This document shows, in pieces, positions 1-11,373 of a stretch of 64,000 nucleotides of DNA. The notes under the pieces were generated by a model, which saw only the letters and a program-made list of their open reading frames with translations, did not search any database and had not been told where the DNA came from. Origin of the DNA: Vitellaria paradoxa (lineage: Eukaryota; Streptophyta; Magnoliopsida; Ericales; Sapotaceae). Both the position numbers and the translations under genes were made by a program. The stretch spans positions 22,294,941 through 22,358,940 of the forward strand of contig CM034236.1 of assembly GCA_019916065.1 (NCBI GenBank), in the 5' to 3' direction. How positions within the stretch are numbered: the stretch's first letter is position 1; every line of letters starts with the position of its first letter.

Positions 1-1490
1 TTGGAATGGTGAAATTTGCGATATAGTAAAAATTGGAGTTATGGCAAAATGAATAAAATGCCAAAAAAAGCACGTCTTTTTTTGGACATGGGTAAAATGA
101 AAAAATAGAATCAAAATAGGAATTTACAAATCTGTGAAATGGTAGGAATTGGACTTGGGAGAAATGCCAATGATAGCAGTCTCCCAATCCCAAGGATAGC
201 AGTCCCTCGTGCATCAACGGATGGGATTTCTAAAGACCTAAAAACTGTCTAACCCAAGAATTAGCTATATGAATGGACCAATTAGTGAAATGACAAGAAT
301 TTGACTTAAGAGAAATTCAAAAAAAAAAGGCACATGTTACATTTGACGTAGCTAAAATGGAGTGGGGAAAGAAAAGAAAATACAAATAGGAATGGTGAAA
401 TTTGCAATATAGTAATAATTGGAGTCTTGAGAAAATTAGAAATGCAAAAAAACAAGCTTTATTTGGACATGGGTAAAATGGAAACAGAAAATCGAAATAG
501 GAATTGACAAATTTGTTATACAGTAGGAATTGGATGTGGGAGAAATGCCAAGAATACGAGTCCCACGAGTGTCAATGGATGGTATTTCTGAACACCTCAA
601 AGCTCTCTAACAAAAGAATTAGAAACACGAATGGTCAAATTTGTGAAGTGATAAGAGTTAGAATTACGAGAAATTTAAAAAAGCACATGTTACATTTGAC
701 GTAGGTAAAATGGGGTGGCAAGAAATGAAAAAAAAAATAGGAATAGTGAAATTTGTGATATAGTAAGAATTGGAGTCATGAAAAAATGAGAAATGCAAAA
801 AAACAAGTCTTTTGTTGGACATGGGTAAAATGGAAATTGAAAATTGAAGTAGGAATTGACAAATTTGTGATATGGTAGCAGTTAGATGTGGGAGAAACGC
901 AAAGGACACAAGTCCCACGTGCATCAATGGATGGTATTTCTAAAGACCTCAAAACTCTCTAACCTAAGAATTAGAAGTACGAATGGACAAATTTGTGAAA
1001 TGATAAAATTTAAACTTATGCGAAATTTAAAAAAGCACGTGTTACAATCAATGAAGGTAAAATGGAGGGGAAGAAAGAAAAGAAAATACAAATAGGAATG
1101 GTGAAATTTGCGATATGGTAAGATTTGGAATCCTCAGAAAATGAGAAATGCAAAAAAAACCCATCTTATGTTATTCATGCGTAAAATGGAAACAGAAAAT
1201 TCAAAATACGAATGGACAAATTCGTAAATAAGATAGGAATTGGACGTGGGAGAAATGCTAAGGACAAAGTCCCTCATGCATGAATGGATCGCATTTCTAA
1301 AGACCTCAAATCTCTCTAACCCAAGAATTAGAAATATGAACGGACAAATTTGTGAAATGAGAAGAATTAAACTTATCAAAATTCACAAAAAGTACGTGTT
1401 ACATTCGACGTCGGTAATTTGTGAAATGATAAGAGTTAGATTTATCAAAATTCAAAAAAAGCATATGTTACATTCGACATAGCAATCAAC
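1..1490. repeat. Higher-order satellite: ~117-bp monomers in ~351-bp trimers
   Basis: A motif like AATGGACAAATTTGTGAAAT recurs at about 5, 121, 272, 391, 502, 630, 742, 854, 982, 1097, 1211 and 1339. Spacings run mostly 111-128 bp. Every third copy is the closest match (5, 391, 742 and 1097 share GGTGAAATTTG), giving trimer periods of 386, 351 and 355 bp. The first trimer is longer because a short stretch around 165-210 is doubled, and the last gains an extra partial monomer near 1412-1482. The short ORFs on both strands here are by-products of the repeat. The array runs off the left edge, so its full size is unknown. Confidence 0.85.
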
Positions 1491-2391
1491 ACAGAATCCC
1501 ATCCACATCTATTTAGTTCCCAAAAACCCACACATCGGTCCAACAAAATAAAGAAGTGATAGTAATTGCAATTTATTTATTCCTTTCCTTGTCTTTATTA
1601 CCATTCTAAATGAAAAACTTTTAGTTCATACTTTGGAAAAGAAATAAAGAATCTGCAACATGTTTTGCGGTAAATTTTGTCAGTTAGAAGGGAAACTAGG
1701 AATAACTAGGTAGCTTCCTTTCAAATAATAACCAGCTATTGAGGGTATCCCCCCCTCCCCAAACATTGAACCAGCACTTGAGTTTTAGAACCCCAAATAT
1801 CAGTTAATGCTGCCAGTTTCTGTTAGTCTTGCTTAAATTGGCAAGCCTTTTGATTATCTTTTTCTTGATTCCCAAAATTTCACTCTTTTGATTGTTTACA
1901 TTTGGCTTAAAAATTTATATTTTTACATATTAGATTCAAGGTTGTTCACTACACCTAAGCTAAGCTCAGAAAACACATTATTATTTTCAACTTCTTTCCA
2001 AATTATTAATTTTGAAGAATTTGCACCTATCGCACAGCATAAGCAGCAGAACAGATTATGAAAACATGCATATTGATATTACAATATGCAGCACACGCTT
2101 TAAATTTCATGTATAGAAAATTGGTTGCCCCCATGAATTGGGAAAAAGACCTTCAAATCCAAAACTGCAATTTTCACATTGTGAAACCTTTTAGTTTGCA
2201 GACCAGTAAGCAAGGGCACTTGCTAACTGTTCAGCTAGTGATTAGACAAGAAAATGAAGCTGGGACATGACAGCACCAGAACTTGGGGAAAGTCAGCAGT
2301 AAATCATAAGAAAAGAAGAATAAAAGAAACATTTCGGGACTTGGGAACCGGCAAATTGAACTTCATTAATTGCAAAACAAATGTGGATTAC
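1491..2391. other. No gene recognised; flank of transportin exon
   Basis: AT-rich unique-looking sequence with no ORF that resembles a protein. I looked on the minus strand for the transportin exon that should follow the one at 2392-2505 and did not recognise it. Confidence 0.6.
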
Positions 2392-2505
2392 CTGAATTGT
2401 AGGCATCAATGATGGCAAAATCTCATCTCCAAACACATTTGAGAGGATATCTAGATCAGCAGCACTGCACTTCTGCAAGTTCCAAATATTGACTACGTCG
2501 TCATC
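2392..2505 (-). CDS. Isolated transportin (karyopherin beta-2) exon
   Basis: This 114-bp minus-strand segment encodes 38 residues in phase 0, starting [19 protein letters not shown] and ending in the block [15 protein letters not shown]. It is bounded by a good acceptor (TTGCAG before GATGAC) and donor (CAG followed by GTAATC). In transportin-1, the nuclear import receptor for PY-NLS cargo, this is the end of the acidic loop and the next HEAT repeat, where plant and animal proteins share WNLRKCSAAALD. The full protein is about 890 residues. I found no other transportin exon between 1 and about 10.3 kb. It may be one exon of a gene with very long introns, or a captured or duplicated exon. The family call is firm; functionality is not. 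Confidence 0.8.
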
Positions 2506-5290
2506 CTGCAATTACAAAATCTTAAATAAACGGTGGCCAACGCAAAATCTCAAATAAATTAATTAAAGTAATTTTATCCAATTACCTAATGTATCAAACA
2601 GTGTTAAATGAAAACAGGGACTCAGATCCTGTTAGGCAAAAGATCAATGAAAATTCTTTGTGAGCAAGATAATTTGAGATAATTAATAGAGAATATCAAG
2701 AAAACATTGGCAGAGACCAACATCATTGATCTGTCAGAGACACATCCTCCTACAATTATATATAGTGATGTTAGGAAAATAACAAATTCAAGTGCAAACT
2801 CAGAATAAATTAAAAAAACAAATGACCAAGCTAAAAATAAAAAATAACGAATTCATGCGCAGTGGACACAAAAACAAAGCACAAAAATCAGAAATTGTGC
2901 TCGAGACAAGTATCCTAACATCATCTTTCTTTTTTTTTTTTTTTTTTGGGGTTATGAAAAGCCACTATATTTTTTATGGTAATGACTACTAGACAAACCT
3001 CTCTTTGTATCTTTAAGTTGTAGAATGGAAATCCAATCTCTAACATCCTCAGGAAAAGAAATCCAACGTGCATTCGCCCAAAACCATGCTTAATTTAGTT
3101 ATGCTTTGCAAATCAAGATATTCAGACTTGCAGATAATAACTCAAAAATACATTGGTGTTTGTATTTATATGCACACAAACACATTTATATTATTACAAA
3201 AATACTAATAAAATAATCAAATGGGTTCAAGAGCTTCTTAATTAATAATTCAAAGATAATAACCATAACTAAATTGAGACTCATATGAAGCCAAAACATG
3301 TTTAAGCTTAACCTCATTTATTAAAATATCAAATCCCATTGCATAGAGAACAAACACACAACCAAACATGCAAGCTGGTTTTCAATCATCACAAACACTC
3401 CACAAACATGCACAATCTAAAGCTAGTTTTCAATCATCTCAAACACTCCACAAACAGGCATTTCTACAAAAATAATATATATATAAATAATAAAAACAAA
3501 AATCCCATGAATAAATTGCTGGTTCAAATGCATAATTTTTTATGAAAGTTCAAATGCTTATATTACAAGCAGATGTTAAGAAAACTTGTAAACATAAATC
3601 TACAATTTGGCCTTTCAATTGTGAACCCCTAAACAAGAATGCAAGAAACTCCTAGCAAGCATAAAAAAAAAGAAGGATAAAACTATTTTCCCAATGTTTT
3701 AAAAATTAAGACAATTAAATGAACCCAAAAAAAAGGTGCTGATACAAGGTAAGTGGGTAACTGGTTCAACAATTAGGTCTGTAGACAACGTAAATATATA
3801 AAACAAAATATAATTATGTGGCACAAGAATAGAAAAAATTCTTAATGTCTCCTAAAATGTTCTTTCATGATTTATTTAGTGATAGACTACCGTAACAAAA
3901 GAAAAATTCTTCAAGCTGACAAAGTATAAAGTAAAGTTCACCATCTCCATGTGAAATATACATTTTCCCAGTGCTAACAAAAGTATTTATTTATTTATTT
4001 TTTTTCCATAGCCAATTGTTGGAGTGGTTTGCCAAACCACTCCTGCAATTACTCTAGAGTCTGTTTCTATCTTCAACTCTTTCCTCCTAAAATAATAAAT
4101 CCATATGAGCTTCTGGCTTTTTTGAAATCATTTTTAATGCTATCACAATGTCAATAAATACATGTACATCTCACTCACTCTGTCTTTGCCTTTACTAATT
4201 TTAAACCTCTTTTACTACATTTCCCTACATCATTTTTTACATGCTCCTCCACATATATCTAATACAGAATGGAAAGAAAGTGGGTTTGATATCATTCAAA
4301 GTAGATGCAAAACTATTAGATATCATTTTATCCGAACATAAGACTATTGGATATCGTTCTAGCTAGATACAAAAACTATAAGTAGTGAACACTAGAATCC
4401 ACAATTAAATAGAGAAATTTCTCTAATGAATAATTTAATTAAAAACTAAGATGAATGCTAAAGCAGCTATTACCTCATACTTAAACTGAATAACCCCAAT
4501 CCTAATAATTAAAATAGGTAACTGCAATATATTCAGAATTTACCAAAAATGGCAAAATGAATACATTTGAAGGATCTTGAATCTTGACTCCTAATGAGTA
4601 AAAAACTGATGGAAGTTAATTCTAATTTCTATACTAGCGGAAATTGCCAAAACAAAATTTTTCTAAACAAAAAATTAGGAATTTAAAGTCCAAAATGAAA
4701 AAATTTAGTCACCGGTCAACTTAGATTATGAGAAAAGGCCGTAAGTCTTATCCTTATGTGATGTCCTTTAGAATAGGCATCTTCCTAGCTCAATTATGGC
4801 ACTTCAGAATTAATTATTAAAACAAACCTGAGTGCCTTAATTGGGTCAAACTACTTAAAAAATGAAACGGTAACCTGTTCTACAAAATATCTTGTTTCTA
4901 ACATGGATTGTTTCACCATTGGTCAAATCCATCAACTTCTGGACCTATTAGTTGGTGCTCTCATATAATCTCAGTTTGGGGTCAGAGACGTACATCAATT
5001 GTAGGCTAAGAAGCACGAACACTGATTTGAGAAACCGACACGACGCAACATGAATGCAATCACTTGACAATTTAAAAAAAAAAAATACAAGACACAACAC
5101 GATGGGAAGTCAGCAAAAATATATATTTTTCATATATCTTAGATATTATTATTTTACTTAAATATAATTAAAATAATACAACAAAACATTAGCTAAAATT
5201 AAAAACCATATATTGCATAACTTAAATTCAACAAAAAAATCACAAAATGATTAAGTTCCATAAAAATGATAATAAACTATATTTCATAGC
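2506..5290. other. Intergenic or intronic, no gene recognised
   Basis: No convincing ORF. Visible details are a poly-T tract near 2931-2947, a 48-bp tandem pair (3373-3420 and 3421-3460, differing at only a few bases), a hairpin at 4013-4052, and from about 4965 a decayed repeat with phrases such as CACGAACACTGATTTGAG. That repeat appears to resume after the RTE insertion (8514 to about 8695). Confidence 0.6.
4013..4052. repeat. Perfect short hairpin
   Basis: GGAGTGGTTT (4021-4030) is followed after a 3-nt loop (GCC) by its exact complement AAACCACTCC (4034-4043). Outer arms CAATT...AATTG extend the pairing after a small internal loop. No function is evident; it could be the core of a small foldback element. 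Confidence 0.6.
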
Positions 5291-5309
5291 TAAGAGTAAA
5301 TTAAAAAGG
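5291..5309. repeat. Target-site duplication, left copy (RTE)
   Basis: TAAGAGTAAATTAAAAAGG, identical to 8495-8513 across 19 bases, immediately left of the RTE element. Confidence 0.92.
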
Positions 5310-5601
5310 GAACTCCGCCTATGTTTTTTTCATAGCCGGTCCCAAGCCCAGATAAAAGAGGAGGGCTGTGTTAGGCAGTCGACAGCCAGCGTAAAACTTT
5401 GTCGAATTTTTTTATGGATTTTCTGACAACTGATGAGATTTCGTGAGGGCGTTCCCTACTTAGCGACGCGCTGTATGGTCCGAATACAGTGTTAAATAAG
5501 CAAGGACCGCTGCATCAGCGCCCAGGTGCAGTGTTAAATAGGCAAGGGTCCTCGCACTTTCCTGGACGAGTGGGGGGAGGGGAAGGAAGCTAGTCCAAAA
5601 T

Positions 5602-6368
5602 AGAAGGCTGAGATTAGGTACTTGGAATATTGGGAGCTTAACTGAGAAACTTATGGAAGTGGTGGATACAATGGAAATGAGAAGAATCGCAATTACTTGC
5701 TTGCAAGAGACGAAGTGAGTGGGACAGAAAGCTAAAGAGATTGAGAGGACTGGGTATAAGTTATGGTATACAGGACTTAATAGATCGAGAAATGGGGTCG
5801 GCATAGTAGTAAGTAAGGACCTAAAGGAAGATATAGTTAATGTGAAACGCTGTGGAGATAGGATTATTGCAATTAAGTTAGTGTTAGGAGAAGAGATAGT
5901 AAACGTAATTAGTGCTTATGCCCCCAGGTGGGCTTAGGAGATGTACATAAGGAGAAGTTTTGGGAAGACTTGGAAGGAATGCTATTAGAGATACCTCAAG
6001 GAGAGATGGTCTTCATAGGAAGAGATTTGAACGGTCATATAGGACGTGACATAGATGAATACATAGGAGTACATGGGGGATATGGTTACGGTGATAGAAA
6101 TAAAGAAGGGAATGATATTTTGGAGTTTGCAGTGGCTTATGATCTCATGGTGACGAACACCTTTTTTAGGAAGAGAGAGGAACATTTGGTGACTTATGAG
6201 AGTGGCTCCTCAAAAACACATATTAACTTCTTCTTAACTAGGAAAAGAGACCGTGTAACTTGTAAAGATTGTAAAGTTATATCAGGGGAGGGCTTGACTG
6301 CCCAACATAGGTTGTTGGTCATAGATGTGCAGCTTCAAAAGTGGGCTAAAAAAAAAGAAGTCGTATAA
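5602..6368 (+). pseudogene. RTE endonuclease domain, broken
   Basis: Exonuclease-endonuclease-phosphatase fold of an RTE LINE, the enzyme that nicks target DNA to prime reverse transcription. Motifs in order: LGTWNIGS (catalytic Asn), CLQETK (catalytic Glu), RNGVGIVV, VISAYAP, FIGRDLNGHIGRD and QHRLLV (catalytic His). Damage: a TGA at 5716 where the family has Trp, a frameshift near 5921-5935 in a C run, and a stop at 6366 after an A run. The family motif S..QIDF.L.R reads KTHINFFLTR here, so a catalytic Asp has become Asn, which alone should kill nicking. Confidence 0.9.
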
Positions 6369-6384
6369 ATGCTCAAAGACTAAA

Positions 6385-8345
6385 TAGTGGAACTTAAAAG
6401 GTGATAAGCAAGCAGCATTCAGGGAAATAGTACTAGAGGAAAACATTTGGACGGTAAATGAGAGTGCAAATATTATGTGGGATAAGGTAGCAAAGTGTAT
6501 TAGGAGGGTAGGAAAAGAAGTCTTCGGAGAATCCAAAGGGAGTGCTCCGACACAGAAAGAGGCATAGTGGTGGAACGAGGCCGTCCACGACAAGATAAGA
6601 GTTAAAGAGAGTGTTTTAAATCTTGGCAAAATGACCGAAATGAAGCGAACTTGGAGAGGTATAGAGAAGCTAGAAGAGAAACCAAAAAAACAGTTAGTGA
6701 GGGTAAGGCAAAGACATTTGAGGATTTATATAGGCGACTTAACACTAAGGAGGGCGAAAGAGAGATATTCAAGCTTGCTAAATCTAGAGATAGACGGACC
6801 AAGGATTTAAACCAAGTTAAATGTATTAAGGATGAGGATGAAAAGGTATTAGTAAAGGAAGAGGAGATAAAGGAGCGTTGGAAGAGCTACTTCTACAAGT
6901 TATTTAACGAAAGCAGTAGTAGTAGTGACATACATTTGAGGCAGTTTACCACTTTTAGGGAAGAATTAAATTTTATATTCTATAGGAGAATCAGTAGGGA
7001 AAAAGTAAAAGAAGTATTAAAAATGATGAAGAATGGGAAAGCAGTTGGGCCAGATGATATCCCTATTGAGGTTTGGAGGTGCTTAGGAGAGGATAGCATA
7101 AGTTGGTTGACAAAACTTTTTAATGTAGTGCTAAAGAGCAAGAAGATGCCTGATGCATGGAGGAAAAGTATCCTTATACCCATATACAAGAACAAAGGAG
7201 ATATTCAGAACTGTGCGAACTACCGCGGGATTAAATTGATGAGCCATACGATGAAATTATGAGAGAGAGTTATTGAGAGAGGACTAAGAAGGACAACAAA
7301 CGTTTCAGAGAACCAATTTGGTTTCATGCCTGAAAGATCAACCATGGAGGCTATCTTTCTCTTGAGGAGGTTAATGGAACAGTATAGAGAAGGTCAAAAA
7401 GATTTACATATGGTGTTCATCGATTTAGAGAAAGCATATGACCGGGTTCCTAGGGAGATTCTATGGAGAGTATTGTAAAAAAAAGGAGTGTGTGTCGCAT
7501 GTATTGAGGCGATAAAGGACATGTATGATAGAGCCATGACATCTATATGGACGACTGGTGGAGAGACTAATGAGTTCCCTATCACGAGTGGTTTACATCA
7601 AGGCTCAGCGTTAAGCCCGTACTTGTTTGCTTTAGTTATGGATGAGATTACAAGACATATTCAGGATGAGGTACCGTGGTGTATGCTATTTGCAGATGAT
7701 ATTGTTTTAGTAGATGAGACGAGAGAATGAGTGAATGCTAAGCTAGAATTGTGGCAGGATACGTTAGAGACAAAAGGGTTTAGGCTAAGCCGATGCAAGA
7801 CGGAATATATGGAATGTAAATTTAGTCAAAGTAGGATAATGGGTAGTATAGAAGTAAGTTTAGGCACACAAAAGATTGTATAAAAAGATAAATTTAGGTA
7901 CCTTGGATCTATGGTGCAACAAGATGGAGGGATTGATACTGATGTAAGTCACAGGATTCAAGTTGGGTGGACCAAATGAAGGAGTGTTTCAGGGGTTTTG
8001 TGCGACCGAAAAGTCCCCCTCAAGGTGAAAGGAAAGTATTATAAGGTAACGGTTAGACCAGCGCTGCTATATGGATCAGAGTATTGGGCAATAAAGCATA
8101 ATCATGATCAGAAGATGGCAGTTGCGGAGATGAGGATGCTAAGGTGGATGTGCAGGATTACAAGGAAAGATAGGATTAGGAATGAGGAGATTAGGGGCAA
8201 AGTAGGAATAGCACCGATGAAGATAAAATGAGAGAAACCCGATTAAGATAGTTTGGCCATATTAGAAGGCGTCCAGCAGAGGCACCTGTTAGAAGGTATG
8301 AAAGTATAAAGATTGCCAGGAGTAGGAGAGGTAGAGGAAGACCCA
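6385..8345 (+). pseudogene. RTE reverse transcriptase, broken
   Basis: Non-LTR reverse transcriptase with recognisable blocks: GKAVGPDDIP (finger region), [23 protein letters not shown] (motif A), SGLHQGSALSPYLFAL (motif B), LFADDIVLV (motif C, catalytic FADD), FRYLGS, and the C-terminal block RPALLYGSEYWAIK. In-frame stops lie at 6385, 6565, 7260, 7476, 7728, 7881, 7977 and 8249, with frameshifts between about 6567 and 6651 and near 8229. The stops at 6385, 6565, 7260, 7977 and 8249 replace Trp codons, a G-to-A pattern expected from deamination of methylated cytosine on the other strand. Catalytic aspartates are still encoded. Confidence 0.92.
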
Positions 8346-8494
8346 AGAGAAGCTGGGAAAGAAACCATTAAACATGACCTGACCTACCTATATTTATTGG
8401 AGGACATGCACCTAAACAGATCTAATTGGCGTCGACAAATCCATATAGCCGACCCCACCTAATGGGAAAAGGCTTGGTTTGGTTTGATTTGGTT

Positions 8495-8513
8495 TAAGAG
8501 TAAATTAAAAAGG
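8495..8513. repeat. Target-site duplication, right copy (RTE)
   Basis: Exact 19-bp match to 5291-5309, directly after the GGTTT tail of the RTE. Confidence 0.92.
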
Positions 8514-9662
8514 TAAAAAATATATATTTCATTAAGGTGAATCCGACACCTCCAAAATGAGCATGTGATATGTCCAAGCTATGTCTAAACCAAAAGGGAA
8601 AAAAAAAAAAGAGCATGGATAAAGATGAGTCTGACATGCGTCCAAGGTGTGTCCACGGCATGCCTGTGTCCCTCGTGAGTTCGACTCGCAAATAGCAACT
8701 TCGATGAGCCCGTGCTAAAAGATTGCAGGAATAGAAAGCCTTTTAAAATGAAATGTGATGGATTGAACATCTTTGTTCCATCTGTTTTTTATTTGAGTAT
8801 GCGCATTAATTATTTAGCCATATGTTCAAATAGGTGGAAGTTCTACTCCAATCCCTTCAATGGATCCCCAAATTGCAATAATAGGTGCTATAAACACTGA
8901 GCATAATGCTAATCCATGCACATGGCCAAGGTTTTTCGTATGTTTACTTCTCTACCATGGGATTTCATTAGTCATGCACCAAAGAGCAATTTGAAGAATA
9001 TGCATCACTTCCCATCAATGATCACTTCATTTTTAATCTAAACCATCTGAAAGATGTATCAACTTACATATGAATAATGTGAGTAATATCAATTGTTGTA
9101 AGTAATATCCCTTTTCAACCATCAGAATTGAATGTGATTCTAAATCTCGTGAGCGAAGGGTAATATCCCAAAATTCCATGTTCTAGGAGTAATATCCCTA
9201 CATTCCACATGGTTTAAGAATTATATCAAACAAGGTAATAGGATTGAATAAAAATAGAATTGCTCATGAAACAAATACTTTTTAAGAGAGGCATAATATG
9301 ACTAAAATAGCATAGAAATTTCAACAAATATTAGAAGAACTAAATTGCTCTTTTCACAATTGAAAAATCAAAATTTGTTGAAATCAAATTTCAAGCATCA
9401 ACCGAGAAAAAAGCATTCCTCACTCAATGCAATGTAGCTTGTAAGAATCCAACCTCAGAAAATTGTGCATCGAAACTTTGAGATCTTTAGCCATTACTCA
9501 AGATGCCAATCTGTCCAAACAATCCAGAGTAAGAAACAATAATTTTCCAAGGAATTCATATCTCTTTGCATTTCAGTCAAATTATCAAGTAACACTTACA
9601 GAAAAGATAAAATAAAATAAAAAGAAAAAGAAACACCTCAAGTATGTCGATAATGCTTTTAC
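8514..9662. other. No gene recognised
   Basis: The first ~180 bp (GAATCCGACACC, CATGCCTGTGTCCCTCGTG) looks like the continuation of the decayed repeat interrupted by the RTE. The remainder is AT-rich, with a few ATATCCC-type phrases near 9105-9200 and no coding signal. Confidence 0.55.
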
Positions 9663-10226
9663 CTCATGAAAATTTTCCAGGATGTTCAAATGCCGCAATC
9701 CAAAGCGAACAACTAGCCCACAGCACCTACTTTAGAAAGATACTTTGCCTTAAGAAAGTTTCACTTATATTCAATTGCGAGGATTGTATTAAGCCAAAGA
9801 CAGATTTAAAAAGAGTGTGCGTATCTTACCTAAGGAATTTATATATATATATATATATATATAAGAGGGGAGAGAGAGATTCAAATGCGAGAACTGCTTT
9901 GGAAGGAATTTGAATTTTTCTGTGGAACTGACCGCGATCGCCCTATCATATACATTGAAGACCAAATGCGTTTCAAAGCAAGAAAGCAAGGAAAGAAGGA
10001 AGGAAGAAAGCGAAAGATGATCAAGATGATCTTGAATTTGCTGTTAAGTTCTAGAACATCAAAACAACAGAATAACAATTATTTATCATAAAAAAAAAAT
10101 AAATAACGGAATAACAAACCTTCCATCTAGAAATCTCCAGGGCTCCATTTGAGGAACTGAGACAACTCCCTCTGTTAAGATGTCAACAACTCGCTGGGTT
10201 TTGGAGAAAAAAGCCCTCGTTCGCAT
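9663..10226 (-). CDS. Candidate two-exon small protein (weak)
   Basis: An ATG at 10226 opens a minus-strand frame reading MRTRAFFSKTQRVVDIL and ending at a possible donor (AG|GTTTGT) at 10120. A possible acceptor (GTAG|GTGC) at 9726 rejoins in the same frame for CCGLVVRFGLRHLNILENF, ending at donor GAG|GTAAAA (9663). The intron holds a (TA)n tract. An acceptor near 9500 would add a few residues before a stop. A second ATG inside exon 1 (MEPWRFLDG) is an alternative start, and an upstream ATG opens a short overlapping frame. I do not recognise the protein. The phase-matched splice sites are the only support, so chance is a real possibility. Confidence 0.22.
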
Positions 10227-10533
10227 CGGGTATTGGACATTGAGAGAGGGGGGTTGAGCACCGACAGTTGCTGAGGGTGTGAACTGTGTAGGTATTATTA
10301 TTCGATGGATTCCACTAAGTAGCCATTATGGTAAATTTGAACTCGCAAACTTTTTGAGATCAGTGATCAAACTGAATTAATTATAAAATTTGAAAAACTC
10401 TTCTAATTGAAGGTCCAATTAATCTCATTTTTTATTTTTATAAAAAATATTATTTAAGATTGTGATTGTATTTATAAATTTATAATTAAAAGAGTTAATG
10501 TTAATTATTTAAGGAGATTTATTTCCATATAAT

Positions 10534-11373
10534 TTTGTGAGTTTATATGGAAATTTAATTATAAATTTTGATAATTTAACATCATAAATTGAAATTAATC
10601 ACAAAAAATTAAGTATTTGACATTATTGTTTATTATAGTGCATCATTATTTTAATATGTAGTGGCACCAATATTTTAATTGCAATTATTAAAAATTAGAA
10701 GGGTTTGTGAGTTTATATTATATTTAATTATGAATTTTAGTAATTTAATATCTTAAATTTAAAATAATCACAAAAAACTAATTATTTACCATTATTTATG
10801 ATAGTGTCTCATCATTGTAAGATGTAATTATACCACTACCTTAGTTGTAATTATTAAACACTAAAAGTGTTTGTGAGTTTATAGAGGAATTTAATTATGA
10901 ATTTTAGTAATTTAATACCATAAATTTAAAATAATCACAAAAAAATTAATTATTTGACATTATTTATAATAGTGTCTCATCATTTTAAGGTGTAGTAGCA
11001 GCGCTCCTCTAGTTGTAACTATTAAAAACCAAGAGTATTTGAGAGTTTATATATGAATTTAATTATTAATTTTAGTAATTTAATATCATAAATTTAAAAT
11101 AATCACAAAAAACTAATTATTTGAAATTATTTATGAGAAGCATCATTATTTTAAAATGTGGTGACACTACTATTTGAGTTATAATTATTAAAAAGACTAG
11201 AAGTGTTTGTGAATTTATATGGAAATTTAACTATTAATTTTAGTAATTTAATATCACAAATTTAAAATAATCACAAAAAAAAATTAATTATTTGACATTA
11301 TTTATGATAACGCGTCATTATTTTAAGATGTAGTGGCATCACTACTTTAGTTGTAATTATCAAATCATGGTCG
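10534..11373. repeat. Five-copy tandem array of a ~168-bp unit
   Basis: The phrase TTTGTGAGTTTATAT recurs at 10534, 10704, 10870, 11038 and 11206, spacings 170, 166, 168 and 168 bp. Each unit continues AATTTTAGTAATTTAATA, then AATAATCACAAAAAA, ATTTGACATTATTTATGATA, CATCATTTTAAGATGTAGTGG and TTAGTTGTAATTATTAAA. Units differ by scattered substitutions. The length is in the range of plant centromeric and subtelomeric satellites, but five copies is small. No coding potential. Confidence 0.9.

Larger units (their letters stand above)
5310..8494 (+). mobile_element. Full-length RTE-clade non-LTR retrotransposon (inactive)
   Basis: A 3.2-kb LINE with a 5' untranslated part (5310-5601), an apurinic-type endonuclease, a reverse transcriptase and a 3' end made of TTTGGTTTGATTTGGTTT, the short-repeat tail seen in plant RTE elements in place of poly(A). 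Both flanks carry the same 19-bp target-site duplication, so the ends are read directly and the copy is not 5'-truncated. The 5' part holds a small imperfect duplication around CAGTGTTAAATA (5489 and 5529). The coding region has about nine in-frame stops and at least four frameshifts, so the copy cannot move on its own. Perfect flanking repeats beside such a damaged ORF suggest rapid decay of the body, or insertion of an already defective copy. Confidence 0.93.

Noticed and set aside
5460..5804. Minus-strand ORF of 114 residues over the RTE 5' end
   Set aside because: Shadow of the sense-strand endonuclease; proline/leucine-rich composition and no family similarity.
10534..11373. Regularly spaced repeats that might suggest a CRISPR array
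   Set aside because: The whole 168-bp unit is repeated without unique spacers, and the setting is a plant nuclear genome.
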